Shown: positions 1-8,618 of the stretch, piece by piece | Layout of the letters: the number at the start of each line of letters is the position of its first letter | Position numbering within the stretch: position 1 is the first letter of the stretch | IMG/VR virus record: IMGVR_UViG_3300009182_002516 | Span: 1 to 35,144 of that record | Reading direction: 5' to 3' (one strand) | Source: a virus | Length of the DNA stretch: 35,144 nt | Notes under the pieces: generated by a model | What the model was told of the DNA's origin: nothing | Seen by the model: the letters and a program-made list of their open reading frames with translations, nothing else | The model's database searches: none | Made by a program: the position numbers and the translations under genes

Positions 1-795
1 AACTCTTACCTCTGGCATAGCACCCGGGGTAGTACGTGTCACCCAATTCATTGCAGTTGGTAGGAATTCCTCAGTCGGATTACCGTCAACTGTAGCTGTC
101 TGAGCCATGCCCCATTCCCATGGATCGTCACCGGCTTTACCTAACCAATCAAACGCATATATAAAATCGCCATCTTGCAATGGTAACGGATTTTCTGGGG
201 TTCCTCTAAATCTGTTAAACGCCGTCCAACCTGCTTTATAAGGATTATTATCATAGCTGTCAAATCTCAATGCTGGCTGTTTAAAATTACCTTGCTGAGT
301 GATTAATATACCTGTTGATTTTGTATCAATTGTAAGAGGCACTGGGTAATCAAATCTACATCCGCCCGACATCCACCAATCTTGCGATTTGTCTCGATCT
401 TCAACAGCATTGTTATTGTTTACAATCTTTATACCTTTGGCAGATAAAACTCCTCTAGAGTCGATAGATACATACTCTTCTGTAAAGATTCCCTTAGTTG
501 CTCCCAATATCAAACTAGCGTCTACGACGTCTTGACCATCAACAACATCTTGTGTTACAATAGCACTTACAAATGCCGCATTAACATATGACGAATCGTT
601 ACCGCCTTTAGAGTATGCAGTAAATTTGAGCACACCGAGCTGATCCCCATTTTGGCAATTCTCAGGGGCATCAAGTGTTCCCCTTGAACTACCAATTTTA
701 AGGCTAGGTTGGTTCTTTTTGAAGCCGCCGGTTATTCCACGAATGAATAGTGGAGTATCGAAGCCGTCTGTTTCAAGTATTTTCTCGTTGTTCAT
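1..795 (-). CDS. Partial tail-fibre-like structural protein (N-terminal 265 residues)
   Basis: An open frame without stops runs from an ATG at 795 to the left edge, so only the N-terminal 265 residues are present. The protein is rich in Gly, Asn, Asp and Thr and has no enzyme motif. Two segments resemble each other: one near residues 30-50 with RGT, then Pro, then GDQLG, and one near 200-220 with RGT, then Pro, then GDFIYAF. Repeats of the form RGT-x(n)-P-x(n)-GD are common in tail-fibre or adhesin-like proteins of T4-like phages. An exact T4-type late promoter lies just upstream, which fits a virion protein. No good Shine-Dalgarno sequence is visible before the ATG. Tail fibre is an inference from composition, repeats and promoter; a baseplate or head-decoration protein is also possible. 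Confidence 0.75.
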   Translation of the reverse strand, partial: MNNEKILETDGFDTPLFIRGITGGFKKNQPSLKIGSSRGTLDAPENCQNGDQLGVLKFTAYSKGGNDSSYVNAAFVSAIVTQDVVDGQDVVDASLILGATKGIFTEEYVSIDSRGVLSAKGIKIVNNNNAVEDRDKSQDWWMSGGCRFDYPVPLTIDTKSTGILITQQGNFKQPALRFDSYDNNPYKAGWTAFNRFRGTPENPLPLQDGDFIYAFDWLGKAGDDPWEWGMAQTATVDGNPTEEFLPTAMNWVTRTTPGAMPEVRV

Positions 796-814
796 AGTAT
801 AAGTAATGTAAGCA

Positions 815-822
815 TATTTATA
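815..822 (-). promoter_or_regulatory. T4-type late promoter (TATAAATA)
   Basis: The plus strand reads TATTTATA, so the minus strand reads TATAAATA, an exact match to the T4-like late promoter recognised by the phage sigma factor (gp55 type). It lies 19 bases upstream of the ATG at 795, giving a very short leader. It sits in the 40-base divergent gap between the structural protein and the halogenase-like gene. No sigma-70 promoter of comparable quality is visible for the plus-strand gene. Confidence 0.75.
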
Positions 823-835
823 GTGGAAATTAATA

Positions 836-2404
836 ATGAAAATTTTAATCATCGGTGGTGGAACAGCAGGATGGATGACTGCCGGATATTTGGCCAAATA
901 TCGGGGCGGTGAAAATATTACACTTGTAGAGTCAGCAACTATACCTAAAATTGGTGTTGGGGAAAGTGTAACTCCGCACGTTTGTAACTTTTTTAAAGAA
1001 ATCGGAATTGACGAATTTGACTGGATGAAAGTTACAGGTGCTGTACACAAATATGCCAATAAATTTGTCAATTGGCAGGGCACCGGTGATGAACAATATT
1101 TCAGTTTCAACTACACAGTACCTACCGAAAACTTTTATAAAGATATACCAGTGAACAAAACGCAAGAAGATTTCACTAGAGTTGTTGATGCCCCTAGGAG
1201 CATTGACACAGTTAGCGAACTTTGCCAATCTAAAATTTTTAATAGATTTGACAAATATTTTAATCCACAGTTTCACTACATGGAACAAAATGTAATGCCC
1301 TATAAAGATGGTCAAGATTTGTTGAACCAGCCATTTAGCCATGCGCACCATATCAATGCAGAATTAGCAGGCCCTTACATTAAAGATAAAATAGCAATAC
1401 CTGCAGGTGTAAAACACGTTGTCAACGATGTTGTTAAAGTAAATATTGAAGGTAATCGCATAACATCAGTTTTGTTAGGTGATGGTACAGAATTAACCGC
1501 AGACTTGTACATAGACTGTTCTGGTTTTGCACGAGTACTTTCAAATGCGCTTGGGTGGAAATTAGTAGAAAAAAATACACCAATTGACCGTGCATGGGTC
1601 TGTCAAACAGAGTATGTCGATCCAGAGACTGAGATGGTTAACTATACTCAAAGCATTGCTGAACCCTATGGCTGGCGATTTAAAATAGGTGTGTATCATC
1701 GTATGGGTAATGGCTATTGCTTTAGCAGTAAGCACACCACTGAAGAAGAAGCACTAGATCACTTTATAAAACAAATTGGTCCGCAACGTAGACCACCTCG
1801 ATTGATTAAATGGACTCCAACTAGATTAGAAAAATTCGGAGATGGTAACTGTGCGGCTATCGGACTAAGTTGCGGATTCACTGAGCCGTTAGAAGCCAAT
1901 GCACTCTACACTATTATTACAAGCATACGTAGGCTGAATAATGTACTAGATGAAAGTACGTTAGATTTCAGTACCTACAATGAAAAAATGGCGTATACTA
2001 TTGACGACATATCAGATTTTATTCTAGTACACTATACATTGAGCAATAGATCAGATACTAAATTTTGGACTGACATGCAAGAATTAGGTAAAAAATTAAA
2101 ACATCGAGAACTAGTTGTTAAAAAGATATACGAAGAAAAAAACACAATGAAATCAGCTGTTGAAGGCTACACAATGTTTCCGGACTATATGTGGGCACAA
2201 TTAGCAGTATCATGGGGAATACCCTTTGACACGAAGTCAACAAGTGCTATAGAAAAAGAATTGTCTAAACAATATTTTGAATACAGCGAACACAAGCACC
2301 GGCTAGTATCTTCAATATGCAAAAATAATTATCAATGGCATAAAGAAAATATCTTTAATAACATGCCAAACACTGAATGGGAGAAACAATGGATTTCGAA
2401 ATAA
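836..2404 (+). CDS. Flavin-dependent tryptophan-halogenase-like protein
   Basis: At 522 residues it is close to the usual length of PrnA-type flavin-dependent halogenases (about 530). The N-terminus carries the dinucleotide motif GGGTAGW (residues 7-13). The GVGESVTP stretch (40-47) and a lysine (K72 or K76) before FVNW lie where PrnA has its FAD loop and catalytic Lys79. The segment AIGLSCGFTEPLEA (341-354) matches the family's C-terminal flavin motif and holds the expected Glu (E350). The halogenase signature WxWxIP is only partly kept: here it reads GWRFKIG (279-285). The family normally halogenates indoles or pyrroles with reduced FAD; members with altered motifs may do other flavin chemistry. 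It begins an enzyme block, has a 16-base overlap with the next gene, and is divergent from the tail-fibre gene. Family certain, substrate unknown. Confidence 0.88.
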   Translation: MKILIIGGGTAGWMTAGYLAKYRGGENITLVESATIPKIGVGESVTPHVCNFFKEIGIDEFDWMKVTGAVHKYANKFVNWQGTGDEQYFSFNYTVPTENFYKDIPVNKTQEDFTRVVDAPRSIDTVSELCQSKIFNRFDKYFNPQFHYMEQNVMPYKDGQDLLNQPFSHAHHINAELAGPYIKDKIAIPAGVKHVVNDVVKVNIEGNRITSVLLGDGTELTADLYIDCSGFARVLSNALGWKLVEKNTPIDRAWVCQTEYVDPETEMVNYTQSIAEPYGWRFKIGVYHRMGNGYCFSSKHTTEEEALDHFIKQIGPQRRPPRLIKWTPTRLEKFGDGNCAAIGLSCGFTEPLEANALYTIITSIRRLNNVLDESTLDFSTYNEKMAYTIDDISDFILVHYTLSNRSDTKFWTDMQELGKKLKHRELVVKKIYEEKNTMKSAVEGYTMFPDYMWAQLAVSWGIPFDTKSTSAIEKELSKQYFEYSEHKHRLVSSICKNNYQWHKENIFNNMPNTEWEKQWISK

Positions 2405-2997
2405 TCAAAGTCCGTAACAACTTATGTAAAATTAAGTTAACGACACCGTATAGTTACGCACAGTTGTTAGCCGAATTTGAAAAAGAAGAATGGGTTAACC
2501 ATGCTGACTATGAAGAACGTGCTGGTGATCCACACCTGTGCAGGTCGGCACTTCCTTATCCTAAAAGTATTATCTTACAGGAAATTGTAAACTACTTGTC
2601 GTCAGACGAAGTTAAAAGAAAGATCATAGACACTATGTATGAGCTATTTCCAGGAATACAAAATATGTGGGATGGTTGGTCGAACAATAAAATGTTTAAT
2701 TCAACGCTTTGGGGAGGACAATTTCTCAAAGACGAACCTGGTTTTATAATTGAACCGCATATTGATACTAGACTACAAATATTAACATCACTAGTCTATT
2801 TTATAGAAGACAACGATCCTAAACAAGCAACTGTGTTTTACACAGACAAGAATCGTTCCGATCCGTGGACAGCTGAAACAGGTGTTGGGGTGGGGACTTT
2901 GCATATTAACGATTATGATGTATGGCACGAAGGTTCTAACAGATCGGATAAAGATCGATACCTCATGAGCTTAGGACTAATTGTAAATGTTAAATGA
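2389..2997 (+). CDS. 2-oxoglutarate/Fe(II)-dependent oxygenase-like protein
   Basis: The start is set at the ATG at 2389 because GGGAG lies 5-9 bases before it; an in-frame ATG at 2377 would add four residues. The 202-residue protein has the pattern of an Fe(II)/2OG oxygenase: PHID (H124, D126) as the proximal metal ligands, VWHEGSN (H180) as the distal histidine and R190 in DRYLMSLGL as the 2-oxoglutarate-binding arginine, on a predicted double-stranded beta-helix. Such enzymes hydroxylate proteins or small molecules and are common in T4-like marine phages near tail genes. It overlaps the halogenase gene before it and the next gene by 11 bases, so the three are probably translated together. 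Substrate unknown; it may act with the halogenase. Confidence 0.85.
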   Translation: MDFEIIKVRNNLCKIKLTTPYSYAQLLAEFEKEEWVNHADYEERAGDPHLCRSALPYPKSIILQEIVNYLSSDEVKRKIIDTMYELFPGIQNMWDGWSNNKMFNSTLWGGQFLKDEPGFIIEPHIDTRLQILTSLVYFIEDNDPKQATVFYTDKNRSDPWTAETGVGVGTLHINDYDVWHEGSNRSDKDRYLMSLGLIVNVK

Positions 2998-3403
2998 ATG
3001 GATATCTAGAATTTCAACACCTAAGGAAGAACTAGGTGGAATGAGTGTGTGTCCTTATGCTAAAAGTGCAGAGTATGAATTAATCGAAACTGACGGTAGT
3101 GATATAAATCCCCCACCCTGGGACTTTGAACTTATTGTATATAAACTACCCGATAGTTATTCTATAGAAGAGCTCAACGATATAGCAGTAGAATACAATA
3201 ACTTATTTCCGGAGATGGTGTTTTTGCCCGATCATAAAGATAAAGCAACATTTATAAACGGCATTCCTACTAACAACGGTGTATATAATCTTATGCTATG
3301 TCAATGGCGTGATAATTTATCAAAGGCTCGAGAAAAATTATCTAATACTGCCTATTATACCTACTGGGCAGAAGACTATTTGAAAGAAATATTAAACACA
3401 TGA
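2987..3403 (+). CDS. Conserved hypothetical protein with STPKEELGGMSVCPYAK motif
   Basis: This 138-residue soluble protein overlaps the genes on both sides (11 bases upstream, ATGA downstream), which shows that it is translated with the pathway genes. Near the N-terminus it has STPKEELGGMSVCPYAKSA (residues 10-28) with a single striking Cys in CPYAK, followed by an acidic, aromatic-rich body containing PPPWDFEL. I do not recognise a named family. The lone cysteine beside a Gly-Gly turn could be catalytic or a cofactor contact, but nothing in the sequence proves that. A role as partner of the neighbouring oxygenase or amidinotransferase is an inference from position only. Confidence 0.75.
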   Translation: MLNEWISRISTPKEELGGMSVCPYAKSAEYELIETDGSDINPPPWDFELIVYKLPDSYSIEELNDIAVEYNNLFPEMVFLPDHKDKATFINGIPTNNGVYNLMLCQWRDNLSKAREKLSNTAYYTYWAEDYLKEILNT

Positions 3404-4404
3404 TCTGGACTGAATGGGATCCTTTAGAGTCAATTATTGTCGGTGACTGTTTTACCGATAGCGACCATCCTGGATTAAAAACGATCTTAAAAGAAACTAA
3501 AGAAGATCTAAATACTCTAGCAAATTACTTAACTAGTTTAGGTATAAAAGTCTATCGACCTAACGTTGCGCATAACTCTGCAATGGCTCCTATTGTTCCA
3601 AGAGATCAATACCTAGTGTATGGCGAAACAATATATCAAACATACACATCAATGCCTGATAGATTCAATGATAGTTTAAACTACTTAGGCATATTTAGAG
3701 AGCTATTTCAACAAGGTCATAACTGGATCAGTCAACCGCCGCCTGTGCTTGCACCTTTAAACTCTACAGACAAGTGGTGGAATGATGGTAAGCACATCTA
3801 TCACGATCTAAACAAAGATAAAATACTGTGGCATACTGCCACCATGTTTAAATGTGGAGATGCATTAATAACTAACAAACAAGGTCCAGGAACGCTACTT
3901 GGACTAGAATGGATGAAGCGTAACTTGCCCGGTACACGTATTATTGAAAACAATAAGTGGGGCCACATTGATCACGGGTTTTTTATGATTGACGATGATA
4001 CTGTTATTTGTATCAACCAGTCTTGGGTTCCCGAAGTGTTACAATCTAAAACACTTATTGAAATTGAAGAATATATTGAAGTTTTAGATTATAGTAAAAT
4101 TGTAGAATCTTTTTCTACTACCAGTGGTACACTAAGTCAAGAGTGGATAGACAAATGGCTCAACGAGTGGAAGGGGTATGTGCAAGATGTTGCGTTTGAC
4201 AGTAATGTGCTGGTAATAGATTCTAAGAATATCTTGTTCTCTAGTGAACAACCTAAGCTGTTTAATTTTTTAAAACAAAAAGGTATTACATGCCACGTAG
4301 TAAACATGCGTCATAGCATGTTTTGGGAAGGCGGAATACATTGCCTAACACTAGATGTTAGTCGACGTGGAGAGAAGCGGCGAGTCGTTCCTGTAACTTT
4401 GTAA
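3400..4404 (+). CDS. Amidinotransferase-family protein (glycine amidinotransferase/dimethylargininase fold)
   Basis: The 334-residue protein begins with EWDPLESIIVGD (5-16), the typical start of the amidinotransferase family, and continues with a PRD motif (67-69). The catalytic set is recognisable: D153 in KCGDA, H189 and D191 in WGHIDHG, and a C-terminal nucleophile C315 in EGGIHCLTLDV. Members move an amidino group from arginine to an amine or hydrolyse guanidino groups through a Cys-amidino intermediate. Its start overlaps the preceding stop (ATGA). Its last 47 bases overlap, tail to tail, with the aminotransferase on the other strand. An amidino-transfer step in a small-molecule pathway is plausible, but hydrolase activity (ADI or DDAH type) cannot be excluded. 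Confidence 0.87.
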   Translation: MIWTEWDPLESIIVGDCFTDSDHPGLKTILKETKEDLNTLANYLTSLGIKVYRPNVAHNSAMAPIVPRDQYLVYGETIYQTYTSMPDRFNDSLNYLGIFRELFQQGHNWISQPPPVLAPLNSTDKWWNDGKHIYHDLNKDKILWHTATMFKCGDALITNKQGPGTLLGLEWMKRNLPGTRIIENNKWGHIDHGFFMIDDDTVICINQSWVPEVLQSKTLIEIEEYIEVLDYSKIVESFSTTSGTLSQEWIDKWLNEWKGYVQDVAFDSNVLVIDSKNILFSSEQPKLFNFLKQKGITCHVVNMRHSMFWEGGIHCLTLDVSRRGEKRRVVPVTL

Positions 4405-5512
4405 AATATTCTGTATCAGCAATCAAAGGCAGTACTAACATAAGGTTATCCTGCCCATTATTCCATACTCCTATATGCAAACCGTTGTCATAGAATGTTT
4501 GTTCAGGAGTTGACTTAATATCTATATCAAACATTAATCCGTAGTTTCTAAAAGTTAACCCCATACTAGTAAAAAGTCTGGTCGCAGTATCGACAGTTGC
4601 AGTGTATTGATTTAATAAATCTTCTGTTTCTAATATTTCTAAATATTTTAAAGTTGAATAAATTCCACTTAATGAAAATGTATAGGTGAACCCGTGTCCC
4701 AAAAACTCATGCTTTACTACTTCGTTAACACGATCGCTTACTAGCGTAGCACTTAAAGGAAAGTATCCCCCAGTCAATGCCTTGCCCATGGTAAAAATAT
4801 CAGGATCCAACTCAGTATCGAATCCAACAAACTTACCTGTCTTGCCACCACACATGGCAATATCATCTAAAATAAAAATCACATCGTGATCTCTGCATGT
4901 TTGTCTAAGTTCTCGCCAAAAATCTTTAGTATACTGTTTAAGACCCTTATTCCACGAGCATGTTTCCATAACTAGGCAACAGGCTGTTTTAGTTTTAACA
5001 GCGTCTATTAATTCTTCTTGATTCAAAGCAATACAATTTTCAACAGGATGTTTGGTCATATACTCTAATTGGCCGATGCCGGATGTTAGGTAAGTACTTC
5101 CGTGGTAAGAATTTTTAACACCGAGTATAGTGTGCCTAGGGTTACCTTTAGCTTCGTGATATATTTTGGCTAATTTAATTGCACCCTCGACTGCGTCACT
5201 TCCACTTAGGGCAAATATACTTCTATAACCACCAGTGATATCATATAGTTTATTTGTTAGATCTATAACTGCCTGATTAGTGGTCATGTATTCGCCGCCA
5301 GCGAATGGATTGTCTAACATTTTATCAGCAACATAGTGTATAATGTCTTTACGATCAAATCCTAGTAAAAAACAGCCGCAGGATCCTAGACTTAAATCTA
5401 TTAAATCTTTGCCGTTTTCTACAAATCCAAATCTTGTATAATTATCAATCTTTCTTGCGTTAGAATGATCGTAGTTGTAGTTAAAAGGGAACAAGAGCTT
5501 TAAATTTTTCAT
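4358..5512 (-). CDS. Class III PLP-dependent aminotransferase
   Basis: The 384-residue protein is a fold-type I class III aminotransferase (GABA/ornithine/glutamate-semialdehyde group). Visible landmarks are SGSDAVEGAIKLA (103-115) for phosphate binding, the Asp pair in ILDDIAMCGGKTG (215-226) contacting the PLP nitrogen, and the Schiff-base lysine K244 in MGKALTGGYFPLSA. It is slightly shorter than the usual 420-450 residues. It is the only minus-strand gene inside this plus-strand block, 29 bases from the divergent radical SAM gene and overlapping the amidinotransferase gene convergently by 47 bases. It could transaminate an aldehyde or keto group of a pathway intermediate or supply an amine for amidination; the substrate is unknown. 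Confidence 0.9.
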   Translation of the reverse strand: MKNLKLLFPFNYNYDHSNARKIDNYTRFGFVENGKDLIDLSLGSCGCFLLGFDRKDIIHYVADKMLDNPFAGGEYMTTNQAVIDLTNKLYDITGGYRSIFALSGSDAVEGAIKLAKIYHEAKGNPRHTILGVKNSYHGSTYLTSGIGQLEYMTKHPVENCIALNQEELIDAVKTKTACCLVMETCSWNKGLKQYTKDFWRELRQTCRDHDVIFILDDIAMCGGKTGKFVGFDTELDPDIFTMGKALTGGYFPLSATLVSDRVNEVVKHEFLGHGFTYTFSLSGIYSTLKYLEILETEDLLNQYTATVDTATRLFTSMGLTFRNYGLMFDIDIKSTPEQTFYDNGLHIGVWNNGQDNLMLVLPLIADTEYFTKLQERLAASLHVD

Positions 5513-5541
5513 ACAGTATTTAACAAGGTAAATATGGTGTC

Positions 5542-7458
5542 ATGAAAAATGTCTATCTTATACAAACTGAAATTACTTCCGGACCCTCTAATGAGCACTA
5601 CCTACCATTCAGTGTAGGATGTATTTGGGCCTATGCAAACCAATTTGATTATGTGAAAAATAACTATAAATTGCAAGATGTTATTTGGCGGAGAGATAGA
5701 CAAAAAAATGTAATTGAAAAGATCATCGACCCTAGTATCATTGGATTTAGTTGCTACGTATGGAATCATAAATGGAATCTAACCTTAGCTAAGAAATTAA
5801 AAGAACGTTTTCCAAACTGTCTAATAGTGTTTGGTGGTCCTAGTGTTAATGAAGAATGGCTCAAATACGATTTTATCGATGTTGCAATGTTTGGCGAGGG
5901 AGAAGTTGCATGGGCTAATCTTTTAAAGATGAATCTTAATAACGAGACTATTCCGAGATATTGGAATAACCCGAGACAAACAGATATTGAAAATTATCCT
6001 AGCCCTTACACTACAGGGTTCTTTGATAAAATTATTGCAGACAATCCAGATATTAGTTGGTTTATGATGCTAGAAACTAACAGAGGATGTCCTTATCACT
6101 GTACGTTTTGCGGCTGGGGAGCCGACTATCTTAACAAACTAAAAAACTTTAACCTACATAGGGTTGAGGAAGAAATCAAATGGGCTATAACACATAACAT
6201 ACATTGGATGTTTGTGATCGATGCTAACTCAGGTATAATGAAAGAACGTGATGTCGAAGTAGCGTGGATGATCCGCAGAGCTATAGAAGCACCCAACAGC
6301 AAAATTAGACGTGTAACCTTTAACCATGCTAAAAATTTAAATGAGCATTGTTTTGAAATGGAAAAGATTATTCAAGCATGGACTTACGGTTTAGAAATGG
6401 CTATACAAAGCATGCACCAGCCCACACTAGATGCTGTGAAAAGAATTAACATGGGTATGAACAATTTAGAACGTGCTTATGCCTTATGCCGTAAACACGG
6501 TATTAGATACTACACAGAGATGGTTTTAGGTTTACCTTTAGAAACCAAGGACACTTATATTAATGGCCTAATGAGATTAATGGAATTAGGACAACACGAC
6601 AGCGTTAAAACTTATCCTGCTACTGTTATTCCTAATAGTGAAATGGACAGTGAAGAGTATAGAAACAAATACGGAATTAAGTTGATATATCCTAAAGATA
6701 TGTATCGTAGTCCCGAAGAACGCATATGGGACGACGAAGATAGTAGTCATGAAAATATTGCCATGGTGTCGAGCACAAATACTGCTACCAGCCAAGATAT
6801 TGCAGATTCATTAGCGTACAGTTGGATGATGAGTCAATTTCATTATTTAGGAATAACACAACTTACTTCACGGTACTTGTATGAAATGCATAATGTTCCA
6901 TACCGTCAATATTATGATGCATTATACAACGCAATTAAGAACGACATTATAGGCGGTCCTATACTAAATGATGTAGAAGAAATATTTGTAAATTATTTCA
7001 CTTACGGTGAAATGCCTGTAGGTGAAAAATGGAAGAACGTAGTTGCATTGACTATGCCCGAAAGTTACGGTATGGACGATATATTTGAAAACAAGAATCA
7101 TTTTATAGACCTCGGAGTTACCGTTGGAAACTTATTTCATACTATAGATCCAAGTGTCATAGAATTACAGTATGCTTTTATGTTGGATGAAAGCAAATCA
7201 TATCCATTCATTCTAGAATCAGATATAGATATTGATAGATGGGAACGTTTATCATGCTCATATTCGGTTAATAGGCGTTACATGGTTAGTCACATGCATG
7301 ACCAAATGTATCAAAAATATTTGCTTAAAACTGATATTGCAAATATTAATAATCCTTATGTTGAAACCGACATAGAAGATTCATATAAAGGCAATAAGAT
7401 CTCAGTCATTCCTATTTTACCTATACCTACAACTACCGCTAGTGGGAGAGTTATGTAA
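5542..7458 (+). CDS. Radical SAM enzyme with N-terminal B12-binding-like domain
   Basis: The 638-residue protein has the order of class B radical SAM enzymes. A Rossmann-type cobalamin-binding-like domain comes first (about 1-140, with IIGFSCYVWNHKWN, VFGGPSV and FGEGE), then the radical SAM core with the 4Fe-4S cysteines C183, C187 and C190 in RGCPYHCTFCGWG. A long C-terminal domain (about 400-638) follows. The DxHxxG cobalamin signature is absent, as in many members that bind B12 without a lower axial histidine. Typical reactions are methylation of unactivated carbons or ring rearrangements. Its stop overlaps the next start by one base (TAATG), so two radical SAM genes are coupled. Substrate unknown; methyltransferase activity is an inference. 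Confidence 0.88.
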   Translation: MKNVYLIQTEITSGPSNEHYLPFSVGCIWAYANQFDYVKNNYKLQDVIWRRDRQKNVIEKIIDPSIIGFSCYVWNHKWNLTLAKKLKERFPNCLIVFGGPSVNEEWLKYDFIDVAMFGEGEVAWANLLKMNLNNETIPRYWNNPRQTDIENYPSPYTTGFFDKIIADNPDISWFMMLETNRGCPYHCTFCGWGADYLNKLKNFNLHRVEEEIKWAITHNIHWMFVIDANSGIMKERDVEVAWMIRRAIEAPNSKIRRVTFNHAKNLNEHCFEMEKIIQAWTYGLEMAIQSMHQPTLDAVKRINMGMNNLERAYALCRKHGIRYYTEMVLGLPLETKDTYINGLMRLMELGQHDSVKTYPATVIPNSEMDSEEYRNKYGIKLIYPKDMYRSPEERIWDDEDSSHENIAMVSSTNTATSQDIADSLAYSWMMSQFHYLGITQLTSRYLYEMHNVPYRQYYDALYNAIKNDIIGGPILNDVEEIFVNYFTYGEMPVGEKWKNVVALTMPESYGMDDIFENKNHFIDLGVTVGNLFHTIDPSVIELQYAFMLDESKSYPFILESDIDIDRWERLSCSYSVNRRYMVSHMHDQMYQKYLLKTDIANINNPYVETDIEDSYKGNKISVIPILPIPTTTASGRVM

Positions 7459-8618
7459 TGTTAATGGGCTTTAATCAAACTAACATAGACCGATTACTAG
7501 CAAGTATAAATGGTACAGTTTTAGATCCAACAGTAAGCCTATGCCATCATTGCCATAGACATATACCAGCATGGCGCTACCATAAAGATAATCAGGTGTT
7601 TATAGCCAAGTCATGTCCCATACATGGTATTAGCCATCATATGATCGAATCTGACTATGAGTTTTATGCTAATCTATATTACACCCAGGATAATCCAGAT
7701 TTTAATTTTAATGGCGGAGTACTTATCGAAGGTAGTGACCGCTGTAATTTAGAATGCCCACATTGTTACCATTTACCAGAAAACGATGCCCGCGACCCTT
7801 CTATAGAAGAATTGCTCGATCAAATACGAGATATGCCGGTAGGCGAGGATGGAGTACATAGAATCATCCTCGCCGGTGCTGAAAGTACCTTACGCAAAGA
7901 CTTTCCAGAATTGATAACAGCTATCCGTGAGTTAGATCCCGAAATGGATGTTAGTGTAATGACTAATGGCATACGTTTCAATGACAGCGATTTTATTCAT
8001 AAATGTGTTGAAGCTGGACTTGCAGGTGTTAACATTGGGCTTAATCATCCAAGTTACATCGATCACGAAACTGTAAGACGTAAACAAGTTAGTGCTATTG
8101 AAAACATGCACCGTGAAGATATCAAGATAGGTTACATTAGTTATACTATGGTAGACTTCAGTGAGCTTGATTACATACTAACTGAGATTACTAGTAATCC
8201 TTGGACTCCTAAAAATTTCCGCATACGTAATGGTGCAGAAATAGGACGTAATGCCAGCACCGAACAACCGTTTGTTAGCAACTTATACAAACGTGCGGAG
8301 CAATGGTGCAAGGATCATAGTAAACAGTTTGAACGAATCATAGAAGCAGACAATAATATCTATCATGTTATGGTTAAGATTGAAGATAAAATTGTGCGAT
8401 TAATCAGCTGGTGCGATGAAACCAATATTGATATGGAAGAATTGCGTAGCGGACCTTGGTGTAACTTTGTACCCGACGGTATTACAAACTTCTTACATCA
8501 GATTATACGCAGAGATGTGTTTAAAAATAAAGGACTAGCCTTACCGGATAGCCCTCCTAGTCGATATAAATTTAATCGCACACCCGATAAGTCAAAACTT
8601 AATTTGCTAAATCTATAA
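7458..8618 (+). CDS. Radical SAM enzyme with MJ0619/tetraether-synthase-like N-terminal Cys domain
   Basis: The 386-residue protein begins with a cysteine/histidine cluster: CHHCHRHIPAWRY (C29, C32), then KSCPIHG (C53, H56). This order (CxxC, PA, K-x-CP-x-HG) is the N-terminal signature of the radical SAM group that includes archaeal MJ0619, which methylates the pterin of methanopterin, and the tetraether synthase Tes. The radical SAM core follows with C96, C100 and C103 in DRCNLECPHCY. The C-terminal part keeps further cysteines in SWCDE and GPWCNF, which may hold another cluster. It is coupled to the B12-type gene and its last 20 bases overlap the speD gene convergently. An ATG at 7464 is an alternative start. 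Family assignment comes from motif memory and should be checked. Confidence 0.85.
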   Translation: MLMGFNQTNIDRLLASINGTVLDPTVSLCHHCHRHIPAWRYHKDNQVFIAKSCPIHGISHHMIESDYEFYANLYYTQDNPDFNFNGGVLIEGSDRCNLECPHCYHLPENDARDPSIEELLDQIRDMPVGEDGVHRIILAGAESTLRKDFPELITAIRELDPEMDVSVMTNGIRFNDSDFIHKCVEAGLAGVNIGLNHPSYIDHETVRRKQVSAIENMHREDIKIGYISYTMVDFSELDYILTEITSNPWTPKNFRIRNGAEIGRNASTEQPFVSNLYKRAEQWCKDHSKQFERIIEADNNIYHVMVKIEDKIVRLISWCDETNIDMEELRSGPWCNFVPDGITNFLHQIIRRDVFKNKGLALPDSPPSRYKFNRTPDKSKLNLLNL

